NCBI RefSeq assembly: GCF_003478995.1
Contig: NZ_QUGI01000003.1
Span: 1 to 64,000, forward strand
Length of the DNA: 64,000 bases
Reading direction: 5' to 3'
From: Pseudoflavonifractor sp. AF19-9AC
Lineage (GTDB): Bacteria; Bacillota; Clostridia; Oscillospirales; Oscillospiraceae
The notes below the pieces were generated by a model. It made no database searches. It had not been told where the DNA came from and saw nothing but the letters and a program-made list of their open reading frames with translations. Each line of letters begins with the position of its first letter. Within the stretch, counting starts at the first letter, position 1. Shown in pieces: positions 35,393 through 44,062 of this stretch. The translations under genes and the position numbers were made by a program.

Positions 35393-36508
35393 ATGAGTCT
35401 AAACTACATCTGCCCCGGCTGTGGGACCTCTTTGGGCTATGAGGGATTGTGCTGGAAATGCAAATCTGAACAGGAGCGGAAGGCTGCTCTTGCCTGGACA
35501 CCGGAACAAATCACAGCGAAGCAGAGAAACCTGATTCAGAACATCCAGCGGCTGGCGGAGATGGAGGACCCGGAGTTCACCGACTTTTGGCAGCTGCTGG
35601 GGTACCGGGATGCCATCGACCCGGAGATCCAGCGGGCGGCACTGGCCGCAGAGGTGTTCTGGCCCTGTGAGATCTATTATCATGCTCCCGCCGATGTGCG
35701 GGGTGGTCTGATTCATGCGCTGTTGTCCGCGGAATATTCCAGTGAGGCCTCCAATCTGATGAGTTGCCTTGCTATGCAGGGAGATGGCAAGGCAATGGAG
35801 ACGCTGCTGGAGCTGGAGCGAAATTCCCGGCCCTGGCGCAAGGGCCTCTATGTGGACCCATCCAGCTATGCGCAGATCGGCGGCTGGACCTTTGACAAGG
35901 AGGGCCAGAGAATCCAACTCAACTTCGATACCTGCTATCCTATGGTCAAAGGAACCACCGGCGAGAAATCTCCCGTCCGCATTGGCCGGGCACGGGAGGA
36001 CACATGCCCCCACTGCGGCGGACGCATGGTGGACATACTGGTATTGGACGGACGGGATGAGCGGCTCCGGTTCCTGGGGCTGGACGGTATCCTGACTGCC
36101 ACCTGCTGCCCCAACTGCGTGGGCTTCCTGAAAGGCCCCGCCTTCAACCGCTTTACCCTGGATGGCGGCGTGGAGGTCTTCCACTCCGAACTCTTTGACG
36201 GGGCGGAGAAGATGGATTGCTATGTCAGTCCCGAGGACTACAAGGCTCTCACCGAAAATCCCTTTGTGCTGGGCAAAGCGCTGGCGCCCCTGTTTTACGG
36301 CGCGGCCTGTCAGGATGTGAACACCATCGGTGGCTTTGCCAACTGGGTACAGGACGCAGAATATACGACCTGCCCCCACTGCGGGAAACCTATGAAATAT
36401 CTGGCGCAGATCCAGTGGGATACGGTGTTTGACTGTGCGGAGGGCACGCTCTATGTGGAATTCTGCCCGGACTGCCATATCGTATCCATGCAGCATCAGC
36501 AGACCTGA
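35393..36508 (+). CDS. zinc-ribbon protein with DUF1963-like C-terminus
   Basis: A 371-aa protein with an N-terminal zinc ribbon (CPGCGTSLGYEGLCWKC), a second knuckle pair (CPHCGG, CCPNC) and a third (CPHCGKPM ... CPDC) near the end. The last 70 residues (IGGFANWVQDAEY, then FLAQIQWD-like LAQIQWDT) resemble the end of DUF1963/YwqG proteins. It is the first gene of the plus arm, RBS AAAGGAG. An immunity role is inferred from the company it keeps. Confidence 0.65.
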   Translation: MSLNYICPGCGTSLGYEGLCWKCKSEQERKAALAWTPEQITAKQRNLIQNIQRLAEMEDPEFTDFWQLLGYRDAIDPEIQRAALAAEVFWPCEIYYHAPADVRGGLIHALLSAEYSSEASNLMSCLAMQGDGKAMETLLELERNSRPWRKGLYVDPSSYAQIGGWTFDKEGQRIQLNFDTCYPMVKGTTGEKSPVRIGRAREDTCPHCGGRMVDILVLDGRDERLRFLGLDGILTATCCPNCVGFLKGPAFNRFTLDGGVEVFHSELFDGAEKMDCYVSPEDYKALTENPFVLGKALAPLFYGAACQDVNTIGGFANWVQDAEYTTCPHCGKPMKYLAQIQWDTVFDCAEGTLYVEFCPDCHIVSMQHQQT

Positions 36509-36522
36509 GAGGAGACCTTGCC

Positions 36523-37905
36523 ATGAGTTTGCCGAAGCGTGATGGCGTGCATAGCCGCTACTATCTGATCCACAAGCCGGACACTTCCCCGGAGGTGCTG
36601 GCGGAGGCGGATCTCTGCATTCAGGATGTGCTGAACGGCACCGCTCGTGAAAATCACTCCGCCTACCCGACCGTGGTGCGAAACCACAACGGGACGCCAT
36701 TTCTCCCTGATCAGCTGCTGGAGCGGTATCTGACCGGGCTGCCGTTGAAAGGATTTCCCTGTGAGGATGCTGTCTCTCTCTGCGATGCCCTGCGGCGGTT
36801 GGTGGGCTGGCAAGAGATCCGCTATAAGTTGGAGAAGTACATAGAAAAGCAGGTGCAGGAACGGTTCTTCCTTGTGGGAGAGCGGGATGATGGCTTTACC
36901 GTCTTTCCGCCCTGCACAGTACTGCCGGAATTGCGTCCGGAGGATGTGGACGAAGGTCTACTGCGCTTTGCCTGCTATGTGGCGATCTGCCATACTGTGT
37001 ACGGGCAGAGTTTTGAATCCCTCACCACTGAACACATCCTCGGCCTGGTTTCCCAGCTCCGCCCAGATATGGTGAAGCAGCTGAAAACAGCCGGCAGCGG
37101 CAAATTACCAAAGGACATCCCGCAGCGTAAGACGGAGCACTTCACCGCATCGGCCAATGATGCGTTTGCTACTATCCGCATCACCGCCAGGGACTCCTCC
37201 CAGGAGTGCTATGGTGAAATCCTGGACTACCTGTGCGCGGTGCTGGAGCAGGAGGAATTCCCCCGCAGTTACTCGGTGGAGTTCCGAGGGAAGGAGAAAA
37301 TCTATCTGCCCATTCCCGGCTTGCCCAAGAAGGGAGTCAATCAGCTCTTTGCCTGCGCTGTGCAGCACCCCAATCTGCATCCAGCTATGGAGCGATACGC
37401 TCGTCTGGCTATGCGGGAGTTTGAGTGGTACCAAAACCTTACGGACGAAGCCTGTGCTATGCCTGGCACCTTTGCCGTGTTCGCCCTGGGACTGGAAGGG
37501 CCGAAGTGGTGGCGGCTGGTGTGCGATTACCTGGATCGATGTGATGACGAGCACTCCTCTTTGCAGGAGAAGTTCCTGCATATTCTGTTCAAGCAGTACG
37601 GGTTCACTGCCCAGTCCATGCCGGTGCTGGTCCACGGAGTACAGTCCATGCAGAATCTGAAGCCCGCAAAGGAGTTCCACGCCCTGATCGCCAATGAGGA
37701 GAGCCTGGATGCTCTGCTGGAGATCAAAGGGCATCTGGAATATTACCTGCCGGAAGAATCCGGCAATGACAAAAGGGTGCTGGCCTACCTGTGGCGTGAT
37801 GTGCTCTGGGCCATCTGGGGCACAGCCTCTGAAAACGGCGGCAGCAAGGTCATCAAGTCGGCGCCGAAGGAACTGAAAGAGAAATACCAGCAAGTATTTG
37901 CGTAA
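36523..37905 (+). CDS. DUF6138 family protein (copy 3)
   Basis: A 460-aa protein starting MSLPKRDGVHSRYY, very similar along its length to the minus-strand copy at 30927-32309 and more distantly to 32306-33790. The core HFTASANDAFATIRITARDS is conserved. It occupies the start of the plus arm, mirroring the position of the DUF6138 genes at the start of the minus arm. RBS GAGGAG. Function unknown. Confidence 0.78.
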   Translation: MSLPKRDGVHSRYYLIHKPDTSPEVLAEADLCIQDVLNGTARENHSAYPTVVRNHNGTPFLPDQLLERYLTGLPLKGFPCEDAVSLCDALRRLVGWQEIRYKLEKYIEKQVQERFFLVGERDDGFTVFPPCTVLPELRPEDVDEGLLRFACYVAICHTVYGQSFESLTTEHILGLVSQLRPDMVKQLKTAGSGKLPKDIPQRKTEHFTASANDAFATIRITARDSSQECYGEILDYLCAVLEQEEFPRSYSVEFRGKEKIYLPIPGLPKKGVNQLFACAVQHPNLHPAMERYARLAMREFEWYQNLTDEACAMPGTFAVFALGLEGPKWWRLVCDYLDRCDDEHSSLQEKFLHILFKQYGFTAQSMPVLVHGVQSMQNLKPAKEFHALIANEESLDALLEIKGHLEYYLPEESGNDKRVLAYLWRDVLWAIWGTASENGGSKVIKSAPKELKEKYQQVFA

Positions 37906-37915
37906 GGAGAACGCC

Positions 37916-38758
37916 ATGAAAAAGAGAACGGTCAAGGACTTTATTGCCCTGTACGCCCCAGAAGATGAGGAAAAGCTGGTACTGATTCAGGACGGTATCA
38001 GCGCGGACAAAACCTTTCTGGATACCTTTTGGGCGGCGCATACCCATGCCCTCGCCATGGCGGATGTCCAGACCGGAGAGGTGATCTCCGGTCGATGCTA
38101 CCTGAGCTGGCCGCTGACAGACAAGGAACGGGAAGGCGGAGGCTATTCCAAGCGGTTTACCAAGGGCCAGATCTACCGGATCAAAGCCCGCGGCTGGAAA
38201 GGTGATGCCCTCTACGAACCTCAGTGGTATGTCACTGAGGTACTGGAGGAAGGCGTACCCTGTCCGGCACTGGAGGAGATTTGGGCGGAATACACAAAGC
38301 CCATTCTTCTGGAGGACGAAGTGCTGGGAACCCTCACGCTGGATCGTGAGATGAGCATATTCGAGGGGACCTGTAAGTGGATGGGAAAAGAAGTCCGGAT
38401 CTCGTTGGATGTGGAGATTGAAAAGAAAACGTCCTGGACCCGTGTCACCAATGTGATGAAGAAACTAGTGGCAGACCAGGAAACCTGGGATAAGTCCCTG
38501 CGAGCGATGGCTGCCCAGAAGCTCACTGCTCAGGCCAACGAATGGCTGGCGGACAATGACCAGACCGACCGTGACCCGGAGAAAGACCCCATCACCGAGG
38601 ATGAGTTCGCCCGGCGCATCCTGCTCACCGAGTTTACAGTATCTCCCGGCGGCCGTTTTACCGCCTGGTATGAGGACGACGATATGTTCTGGGGCCATGT
38701 GATCACTGTGGATGGAACACTGAAAAAAGGCCCCGTTGACGCTGATATACAGGGATAA
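37916..38758 (+). CDS. DUF2262 domain protein (copy 1)
   Basis: A 280-aa protein. The second half has the DUF2262 pattern: LGTLTLDREMSIFEGTCKW, an acidic central helix, ITEDEFARRILLTEF, and the close VITVDGTLKKGPVDADIQG. DUF2262 proteins occur as immunity proteins in polymorphic toxin loci. A paralogue lies at 45302-46141. Start 37916 (TAAGGAG upstream); the longer frame overlaps the previous gene. Confidence 0.85.
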   Translation: MKKRTVKDFIALYAPEDEEKLVLIQDGISADKTFLDTFWAAHTHALAMADVQTGEVISGRCYLSWPLTDKEREGGGYSKRFTKGQIYRIKARGWKGDALYEPQWYVTEVLEEGVPCPALEEIWAEYTKPILLEDEVLGTLTLDREMSIFEGTCKWMGKEVRISLDVEIEKKTSWTRVTNVMKKLVADQETWDKSLRAMAAQKLTAQANEWLADNDQTDRDPEKDPITEDEFARRILLTEFTVSPGGRFTAWYEDDDMFWGHVITVDGTLKKGPVDADIQG

Positions 38759-38776
38759 GGAGAGGAGGAAACTTAA

Positions 38777-39001
38777 ATGAACGGTGAGCAGATCACAGCT
38801 TTTTTACAGGCACACTGGGAGTGGGTGACTTTGATCATGGGCATTGTGTCCGTGGCTGGCTCAATTCTGAATTGGAACTGGATGTGCGACCCCACCGGTA
38901 AGCCGAACTCTCACCGCTATGGCCGCGGCTCCAGGCGGGTGATCTTCTTCCTACTGGGAATCGTGCTGATTGTGACCAGCATCATGTCCTGGGTGCTGTA
39001 A
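38777..39001 (+). CDS. Imm17 family small membrane immunity protein
   Basis: A 74-aa protein with two membrane segments (VTLIMGIVSVAGSILNW and VIFFLLGIVLIVTSIMSWV) separated by a polar loop with a DPTGKPNSHRYGRGSRR motif. This is the Imm17 layout. Imm17 is an established immunity family. RBS GGAGAGGAGG. One of only two membrane proteins in the array. Confidence 0.8.
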   Translation: MNGEQITAFLQAHWEWVTLIMGIVSVAGSILNWNWMCDPTGKPNSHRYGRGSRRVIFFLLGIVLIVTSIMSWVL

Positions 39002-39013
39002 GGAGGACGAACG

Positions 39014-39553
39014 ATGAGCGAAAAATATCCCACCTGGCTCACCGGCCATGTGAAGGAGTGGGCACAGAAACGCCTGCCCACCGTGACATTGTGTTCTACC
39101 ACTGGCAATGAACTGCTGGAGGTTTGGTACTACGGTGACCTGTTGACCTTAAACGCAGAACCACAGCTATATATTGTTCCCAGTTATTTCGCTCCCGAAC
39201 TTGTGACAGCTCGTGACCCGGAGAGTGGCGAGGAGTTCGTCATCTTCGACGGTGGGCGGCATGGCTACGACAATATGTTCTGCGAAGAACATGATCCATC
39301 CGAGCTGGAACACCGTCCCCTCAAGCGGTATGAGATCCCCGCCTCCAAGCTGGTGCTGGAGCTGGGGTACAGCGTGGATTACGAGGACGAAAAAGAAGAT
39401 TTCGAACCGGATGAGGCGGATACTGTGGAACTGATCAATGGCGAGCGTATGCCTTGGGAACAGGTCAAGCGGGACGGCATCGACTATATCGCACTTTACT
39501 ATGTGAACGAGGAAGGAAAACAAGTCCAGATTTTGGACGCAGAGCTGGCGTAA
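39014..39553 (+). CDS. uncharacterised protein, paralogue of the 28.5-kb gene
   Basis: A 179-aa protein that matches residues about 100-277 of the protein at 28545-29378 at high identity (LPTVTLCSTTGNELLEVWYY, FVIFDGGRHGYDNMFCEEH, IDYIALYYVNEEGKQVQIL). It lacks the N-terminal 95-residue domain of that relative. Mixed alpha/beta, acidic. RBS AAGGAGG. No family name recognised. Confidence 0.7.
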   Translation: MSEKYPTWLTGHVKEWAQKRLPTVTLCSTTGNELLEVWYYGDLLTLNAEPQLYIVPSYFAPELVTARDPESGEEFVIFDGGRHGYDNMFCEEHDPSELEHRPLKRYEIPASKLVLELGYSVDYEDEKEDFEPDEADTVELINGERMPWEQVKRDGIDYIALYYVNEEGKQVQILDAELA

Positions 39554-39594
39554 GTACAGCTACTCTATCCTTTGCTAATCCGAGGAGGTGCCCC

Positions 39595-39807
39595 ATGACC
39601 CAAGAAGAACAGATCCGCCTCTATCGGCTGATGGAAAAGCTCAACTGTTTTTTCCACCAAGAGATGCACTACCTGGATCGGGAGACGGCAGAAAAGATAG
39701 CGCGGGAGTGTTACCCGGAGATTCGGGATTTTACATACGACATTTTATGGAACGACCTGCCCAAAGAGGTTCAGGAGCAGCTCATGAACGAGGAGGAATC
39801 CCTGTGA
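39595..39807 (+). CDS. small helical protein of the immunity array
   Basis: 70 aa, all-helical (IRLYRLMEKLNCFFHQEMHY), strongly acidic end. The ATG at 39595 follows GAGGAGGTG. Its stop overlaps the start of the next gene (GTGA). No family recognised. Confidence 0.6.
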   Translation: MTQEEQIRLYRLMEKLNCFFHQEMHYLDRETAEKIARECYPEIRDFTYDILWNDLPKEVQEQLMNEEESL

Positions 39808-40199
39808 GTACACTGATTTGTTCTTTTGATGGCCTGCACGACAACAGAGTCCTGCGCTACTGCGCTGACTTTGAAGCCCACACACTGCACATGGATACCC
39901 AGTCCGAGACCGGAGAGAAAGTATCCGTTCGCTTCACCGGCCTGTTGGCCCACTGGTTTGAAAATGTGGTCCAGGACAACATCCTCTTCGGCATGGATGA
40001 GATCACCGTGGACGGTTTTTTTGAACAGTACAAAGACCTGCTGGGCGGGACCATCTCTTACGGCTTTCCCGCCTGCTGCAGCATCGAGGAACTGCGGAAG
40101 CGCATGGAACGGGAGCACATCCGGGTATTTGTTATCGACTCTTCCCTTGGACTGTGCGGATTTGTACTGGCTCAGGAGGTGGAACTGCAATGTCCATAA
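39804..40199 (+). CDS. uncharacterised small protein of the immunity array
   Basis: 131 aa starting at a GTG that overlaps the previous stop by 4 nt, after AGGAGGAAT. The first half is beta-rich (FDGLHDNRVLRYCADFEA) and the second half helical. No family recognised. The end overlaps the next start (ATG at 40190). Confidence 0.6.
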   Translation: MSTLICSFDGLHDNRVLRYCADFEAHTLHMDTQSETGEKVSVRFTGLLAHWFENVVQDNILFGMDEITVDGFFEQYKDLLGGTISYGFPACCSIEELRKRMEREHIRVFVIDSSLGLCGFVLAQEVELQCP

Positions 40200-40777
40200 C
40201 TGCCTATAAAGTGGAAGCCGTCGGTCATGACCGAACCGGCAAGGACTTCGGTTATGTGAATATCATGTACCGATACGGCAACAAGCAGTCCTGTCCCCGG
40301 CCAGATCAATGTGAAAAGATGGAGGTCATGTGGGCGGACGAGAGCGTCTATGGGCCGCCTGCTCCCGGCAGCAAGGTGGGCGACTTTATACAGACATGGC
40401 TGATGGGCTCCTGGGACTGCGGAGTATTTACCCACCGGGAGATTGCCCAGCGGCTCATGGATACCTTCACCGGTCTGAAGATCAAGGAACTGGCGTGGTT
40501 TGAGAACCCCAGAGAAAAGACTCTGAAAAATGGTAAACCGCGTGCGCGCCGGGCCAAGTGGCTACCGGACCGGGAGGTGGATCTGGTCTACCTCTATTCC
40601 GACCGCTATCTTGACGCCAGAAATCCCTCTCCCGCCGAAACCGACTTCTTCACCGCCACAAGGATGGATGCCTGGGGCGTGAGCACCTGGTTCATGTGTA
40701 CCACAGAAGCCGTCGAGAAGCTGATCGCCATGAATTACGACAATCTGGCCGTCAAGGAGACCACCATTGTGGGATAG
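40190..40777 (+). CDS. uncharacterised protein of the immunity array
   Basis: 195 aa starting at ATG 40190, 10 nt inside the previous gene, after CAGGAGGT. Mixed alpha/beta with several Trp residues. No family recognised. Its last ~70 bp (ending KETTIVG) are duplicated as a fragment at 41727-41799, which marks a recombination event. Confidence 0.6.
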   Translation: MSITAYKVEAVGHDRTGKDFGYVNIMYRYGNKQSCPRPDQCEKMEVMWADESVYGPPAPGSKVGDFIQTWLMGSWDCGVFTHREIAQRLMDTFTGLKIKELAWFENPREKTLKNGKPRARRAKWLPDREVDLVYLYSDRYLDARNPSPAETDFFTATRMDAWGVSTWFMCTTEAVEKLIAMNYDNLAVKETTIVG

Positions 40778-40789
40778 GAAATCACTGAT

Positions 40790-40960
40790 ATGAAAAAGTT
40801 GTTGCTTGTACTTTCTATTCTCTTAACAATCCTGACCTTTGCTGGTGCGTTCTATGTATTCCTATCAAACGGAACAGCAAATGCAGGTTATGCAGCAGTA
40901 CCGATGTTGTTTGCGATTGTGTGCATTGGCGGATACAGAGCATACAAAAATAAAGAGTAA
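40790..40960 (+). CDS. very small membrane protein
   Basis: A 56-aa protein (ATG 40790, TAA 40958-40960) with two hydrophobic segments: LLLVLSILLTILTFAGAFYV and a second, AAVPMLFAIVCIGG, then a short basic tail YRAYKNKE. AT-rich compared with its neighbours. It could be a small immunity or membrane peptide; the weak ribosome-binding site (GGATAGGAAA) leaves doubt. Confidence 0.5.
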   Translation: MKKLLLVLSILLTILTFAGAFYVFLSNGTANAGYAAVPMLFAIVCIGGYRAYKNKE

Positions 40961-40972
40961 TTGATAGTATAG

Positions 40973-41056
40973 ATGATGAGGTTAGAACAACTGCCCTCCA
41001 AGGGCGTAAAGCGAGAAAAAGCCATTCTGGAGCTGGACGAGGTGAAAATAGCATGA
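40973..41056 (+). pseudogene. truncated 5' copy of the 41.8-kb gene
   Basis: A 27-codon frame whose DNA closely matches the first ~70 bp of the gene at 41810-42952 (LEQLPSKGVKREKAILEL against LEQLPPKGIKREQAILEL). It stops at 41056, where it overlaps the next ATG. It is a remnant left by duplication and insertion. Confidence 0.8.
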
Positions 41057-41697
41057 CACGGCAGGAGCAGAAGGCAGTCAAGGAATTAAGCACGATGCTT
41101 TCCAAAAACCTAAAAGTAGTTGCCGGAGAGCATGGCTTCAAAGTGGTTTCAGACTGCGCCTATAAGGTTCTGGGTGATTTCTTATATGAAGTATTTCTGT
41201 CTGCGCCCCCTGTCCGGCGTGGTACTGCCATAAAAGCAGTCGTTTCCACAAAGCCATGCGTCATTGACAATGTCTTTTGGGATGTATATGAAATGGGTGA
41301 GGTAGCCCGGAAGAAACCATTTAGTTTCCATATCACAGCGGCACATTCCCCTTCCGCTCATATCATCCAGAAAATGGAACTACCTGTCCCCACGGTGGAC
41401 GCAGCAACCTTGGTCATGAATGAGGCGTTTTGTCGGTTTAACAAGTCCATTCAAGACCATCATAGCCGATGCAGTACAGTCTCCGACTTCAAAGCGGAGG
41501 TTCTCCATGATACTGCGCCGGCCGCACGATTGAATGTCGTACTGTGTGAAATCGCAGAAGGGAATTTCCACCAGGCAATGCTCCTTGCAGAAAAGGAGCT
41601 GGAAAACGAACCTTATGGCCTGTTTAATACAGTAACTGATGGCGGGATAAAGAGCATATACGATTATGTGAAAGAGTTTTGCCAGAAAAAGCAGTAA
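41053..41697 (+). CDS. uncharacterised protein inserted in the array
   Basis: A 214-aa protein. The N-terminal 80 residues (GFKVVSDCAYKVLGDFLYEV) resemble DUF4304-type small immunity proteins, but this is not firm. The C-terminal part is helical. It is flanked by partial copies of its neighbours (40973-41056 and 41727-41799), so it appears to have been inserted as a cassette. Its base composition is slightly more AT-rich. Confidence 0.6.
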   Translation: MTRQEQKAVKELSTMLSKNLKVVAGEHGFKVVSDCAYKVLGDFLYEVFLSAPPVRRGTAIKAVVSTKPCVIDNVFWDVYEMGEVARKKPFSFHITAAHSPSAHIIQKMELPVPTVDAATLVMNEAFCRFNKSIQDHHSRCSTVSDFKAEVLHDTAPAARLNVVLCEIAEGNFHQAMLLAEKELENEPYGLFNTVTDGGIKSIYDYVKEFCQKKQ

Positions 41698-41726
41698 GTA
41701 TATGCAGTCGCTCCATCGGCCCAGCC

Positions 41727-41799
41727 GGAGACCGCCGCAAAGCTGATCGCCATGGATTACGACAATCTGGCCGTCAAGGAAACCACCATTGTGGGATAG
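41727..41799 (+). pseudogene. 3' fragment copy of the 40.2-kb gene
   Basis: This DNA repeats the end of the gene at 40190-40777 (KLIAMDYDNLAVKETTIVG then TAG), without a start. It abuts the complete gene at 41810, just as the original end abuts its truncated partner at 40973. Confidence 0.8.
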
Positions 41800-41809
41800 G
41801 AGAAAATGA

Positions 41810-42952
41810 ATGATGACTTTGGAACAACTGCCCCCCAAGGGCATAAAGCGAGAACAGGCCATTTTGGAGCTGGGCAAGGATGAAGCAAACGGCGAACTGC
41901 TTTTCCAGCTTGTGAATACAGAAAAGGGCAAATGCAAAACGGCTGCTCAAAAGGCTTTGACGCAGCTGGAGTATGCCCCTGCTGCCCCACTGTGGGCCAA
42001 ACTGGTCAAGGGTAAATGGATGGGCAGCAATATCATGTCGGATGCCTGTTCCGACTGTGTATCGGAACAGATCGCCCCAGTTATTCTGAAGACTCTCTCC
42101 CAGCTGCTGGACGAGGGGGACACAAAGCCACTGGATATAGAACAACTGAACTTCTGTTTCCATTTAATGTTGGGGAAAACCTCGCCTAAAATGCTGGAGG
42201 TCTACCGCTTTCTGGCGGAAAACATCCAGCGGATCGCCCAGCTGAAACGCACGCCTGTTTATTCTCGTGATGATTGTACCTCCTGGTGGATTACGGACGG
42301 GCTTCGCATTTGGGATGCCACACCCAAGGAAAAAGAGAAAATTCCCGCTGTGGTACTGACCGCCTCCCTGATCCGCAACCCGGATGAGCGACTGCAAGCA
42401 TTGGCTGATGAGCTGAATGAACGCTACGGCGGCAGCTGGCTGATGCCGGTCTTTATGAAGGCGATCATCACCCAGCCCAAGGAGCAGGTGTATGAGACCT
42501 ATTCGCCCCTTCTGGATACGCCGCAAAAAGGCTATTTGTTCCATGCGCTGGGAATGCTCCATTACCGCTGTTATCCGGAAGGCTGGACCTATGAACGCCT
42601 GGGCCCGGATGGAATGATCGCTCTGATTTTCTGGGGGGATTATAGCTATGGAACCTATGACACAAGGTTTATGATTGAACGCTATGTGGATCTGGATGAG
42701 CGGTGGCTCTTTGATCTGGCCAAGGACCCGGAGGGCCGCAAACCTACGGTGACATGGCAGACCTACAATCGGGGCGGTGTGCTATATGGAAGCTACGACG
42801 AAATGTTCATCAGCCTGCTGCCCCGCAAGGTGGAAAACCCGGAACTGAAGCGCATTCTGCGGGAATACTTCCGTATTCGCAGCGAAAAAGTGAAAGTGGA
42901 AGAAAGTATTACTGTTTACAAAGATGCTGCTGAGCGGTTCGGGGATGAATGA
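41810..42952 (+). CDS. uncharacterised helical (HEAT-like) protein
   Basis: A 380-aa protein rich in paired amphipathic helices (for example QKALTQLEYAPAAPLWAKL, VVLTASLIRNPDERLQALAD), suggesting a HEAT-like solenoid. No membrane or catalytic motif. Start 41810 after ATAGGAG. A short 5' copy lies at 40973. Function unknown. Confidence 0.6.
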   Translation: MMTLEQLPPKGIKREQAILELGKDEANGELLFQLVNTEKGKCKTAAQKALTQLEYAPAAPLWAKLVKGKWMGSNIMSDACSDCVSEQIAPVILKTLSQLLDEGDTKPLDIEQLNFCFHLMLGKTSPKMLEVYRFLAENIQRIAQLKRTPVYSRDDCTSWWITDGLRIWDATPKEKEKIPAVVLTASLIRNPDERLQALADELNERYGGSWLMPVFMKAIITQPKEQVYETYSPLLDTPQKGYLFHALGMLHYRCYPEGWTYERLGPDGMIALIFWGDYSYGTYDTRFMIERYVDLDERWLFDLAKDPEGRKPTVTWQTYNRGGVLYGSYDEMFISLLPRKVENPELKRILREYFRIRSEKVKVEESITVYKDAAERFGDE

Positions 42953-44058
42953 GTACAAGTCGAGAAAGCAGGTGCCTTATGTACCAAATTGCATATATTG
43001 GCCGCTGGGAGACCCTCCCGGAAACGGCTGCCGCCATCTGTGACCATGACACTCCCAAGCTGGAGGCGCTGCTCCAGGGCGGTCTGGATTTAGATGTTCC
43101 CATCCAGCTCAGCGAATACATCAAGCTGATGCCATTGGAGATCGCGGTTTTTCGGAATGATGTGCCCATGATCCACTTCCTGCTGGAGCATGGAGCTGAT
43201 CCCGGTCTGGCAGAGGAACAGCCCCTGCTGCTCACCGCCGCCCGCTGCTGCGGGCCGGAGGTTGTCTCCCTCTTTGCTGGACAGGCCGCAAAACTCAGCC
43301 CGAAGCAAAAAGAGCGGGCCTTCCAGGAAGTGCGCTGGGGCAAGCGCTCGGAGAATATCCAGGTGCTGGAGCAAGCCGGGATCACTGTGGACAAGTTTGG
43401 CAGCGAGGCATTCCGGGCGGCGGTGTCCGATGGACAGGCCGAGCTTGCCAAACTGCTGCTGGAAAAAGGGGCGGATATCAATTACCACAAGCCGGACATG
43501 GTGTTCCCTTACGCCTCCACCCCTGTCACCGAGGCCGCCCGCTCCAACAATTTCTCCATGGTGCGCTGGCTGGTGGAACAGGGAGCGGATATCACCCTTG
43601 TTGACAAATACGGTGACCGTCCCTACAGTGTGGCAGTTCAAAACAAGAATCAAGAGATGGCCGACTACCTGAAGGCCCTGGAGCCAGAGGAATGGCACAA
43701 CGAGCAGGAAAAGATCCGGCAGCTCATGCCCTACAAGCTGCCCGCCAAGCTGGTGGAATACTTGAAGACCGGCCCCCTGCGGCTGGAGTTCCCGGATCAG
43801 GAATGGGTGAAGTGGGCGGAGCTCTACTCCTTCATGGATGTGCAGGAGATGACCTGGAAACGGAAGAAGCTGCTCTCCCTCATGGTGCAGATGGACAACT
43901 ACAGCGACTATCTGCTGCTGTGGAGCCCCAGGGACAAAAAGCTGTGGTATCTGGACATCGAGCATGAGGAATTCCACCCTCTGGCCAAATGGGATGACTT
44001 CATCGCAGATCCCGGCCGGTATCTCAACGGGATGATCGAGGGCGAGTTTGAGGAGTAA
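42949..44058 (+). CDS. ankyrin-repeat immunity-type protein (plus-arm copy)
   Basis: 369 aa with ankyrin repeats (PLEIAVFRNDVPMIHFLLEH, AFRAAVSDGQAELAKLLLEK, TPVTEAARSNNFSMVRWLVE). From GADINYHKPDMV to the end it is almost identical to the protein at 29817-30908; the N-terminal part differs. I use the ATG overlapping the previous stop (ATGA); an ATG at 42979 (MYQIAY) is a real alternative. A constant C-terminus joined to a variable N-terminus is typical of shuffled immunity or recognition proteins. Confidence 0.83.
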   Translation: MSTSRESRCLMYQIAYIGRWETLPETAAAICDHDTPKLEALLQGGLDLDVPIQLSEYIKLMPLEIAVFRNDVPMIHFLLEHGADPGLAEEQPLLLTAARCCGPEVVSLFAGQAAKLSPKQKERAFQEVRWGKRSENIQVLEQAGITVDKFGSEAFRAAVSDGQAELAKLLLEKGADINYHKPDMVFPYASTPVTEAARSNNFSMVRWLVEQGADITLVDKYGDRPYSVAVQNKNQEMADYLKALEPEEWHNEQEKIRQLMPYKLPAKLVEYLKTGPLRLEFPDQEWVKWAELYSFMDVQEMTWKRKKLLSLMVQMDNYSDYLLLWSPRDKKLWYLDIEHEEFHPLAKWDDFIADPGRYLNGMIEGEFEE

Positions 44059-44062
44059 AGCC

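Noticed and set aside
35399..36700. Long minus-strand open frame (433 codons) opposite the first plus-arm genes
   Set aside because: It spans two real plus-strand genes with good ribosome-binding sites and family matches; a shadow frame.
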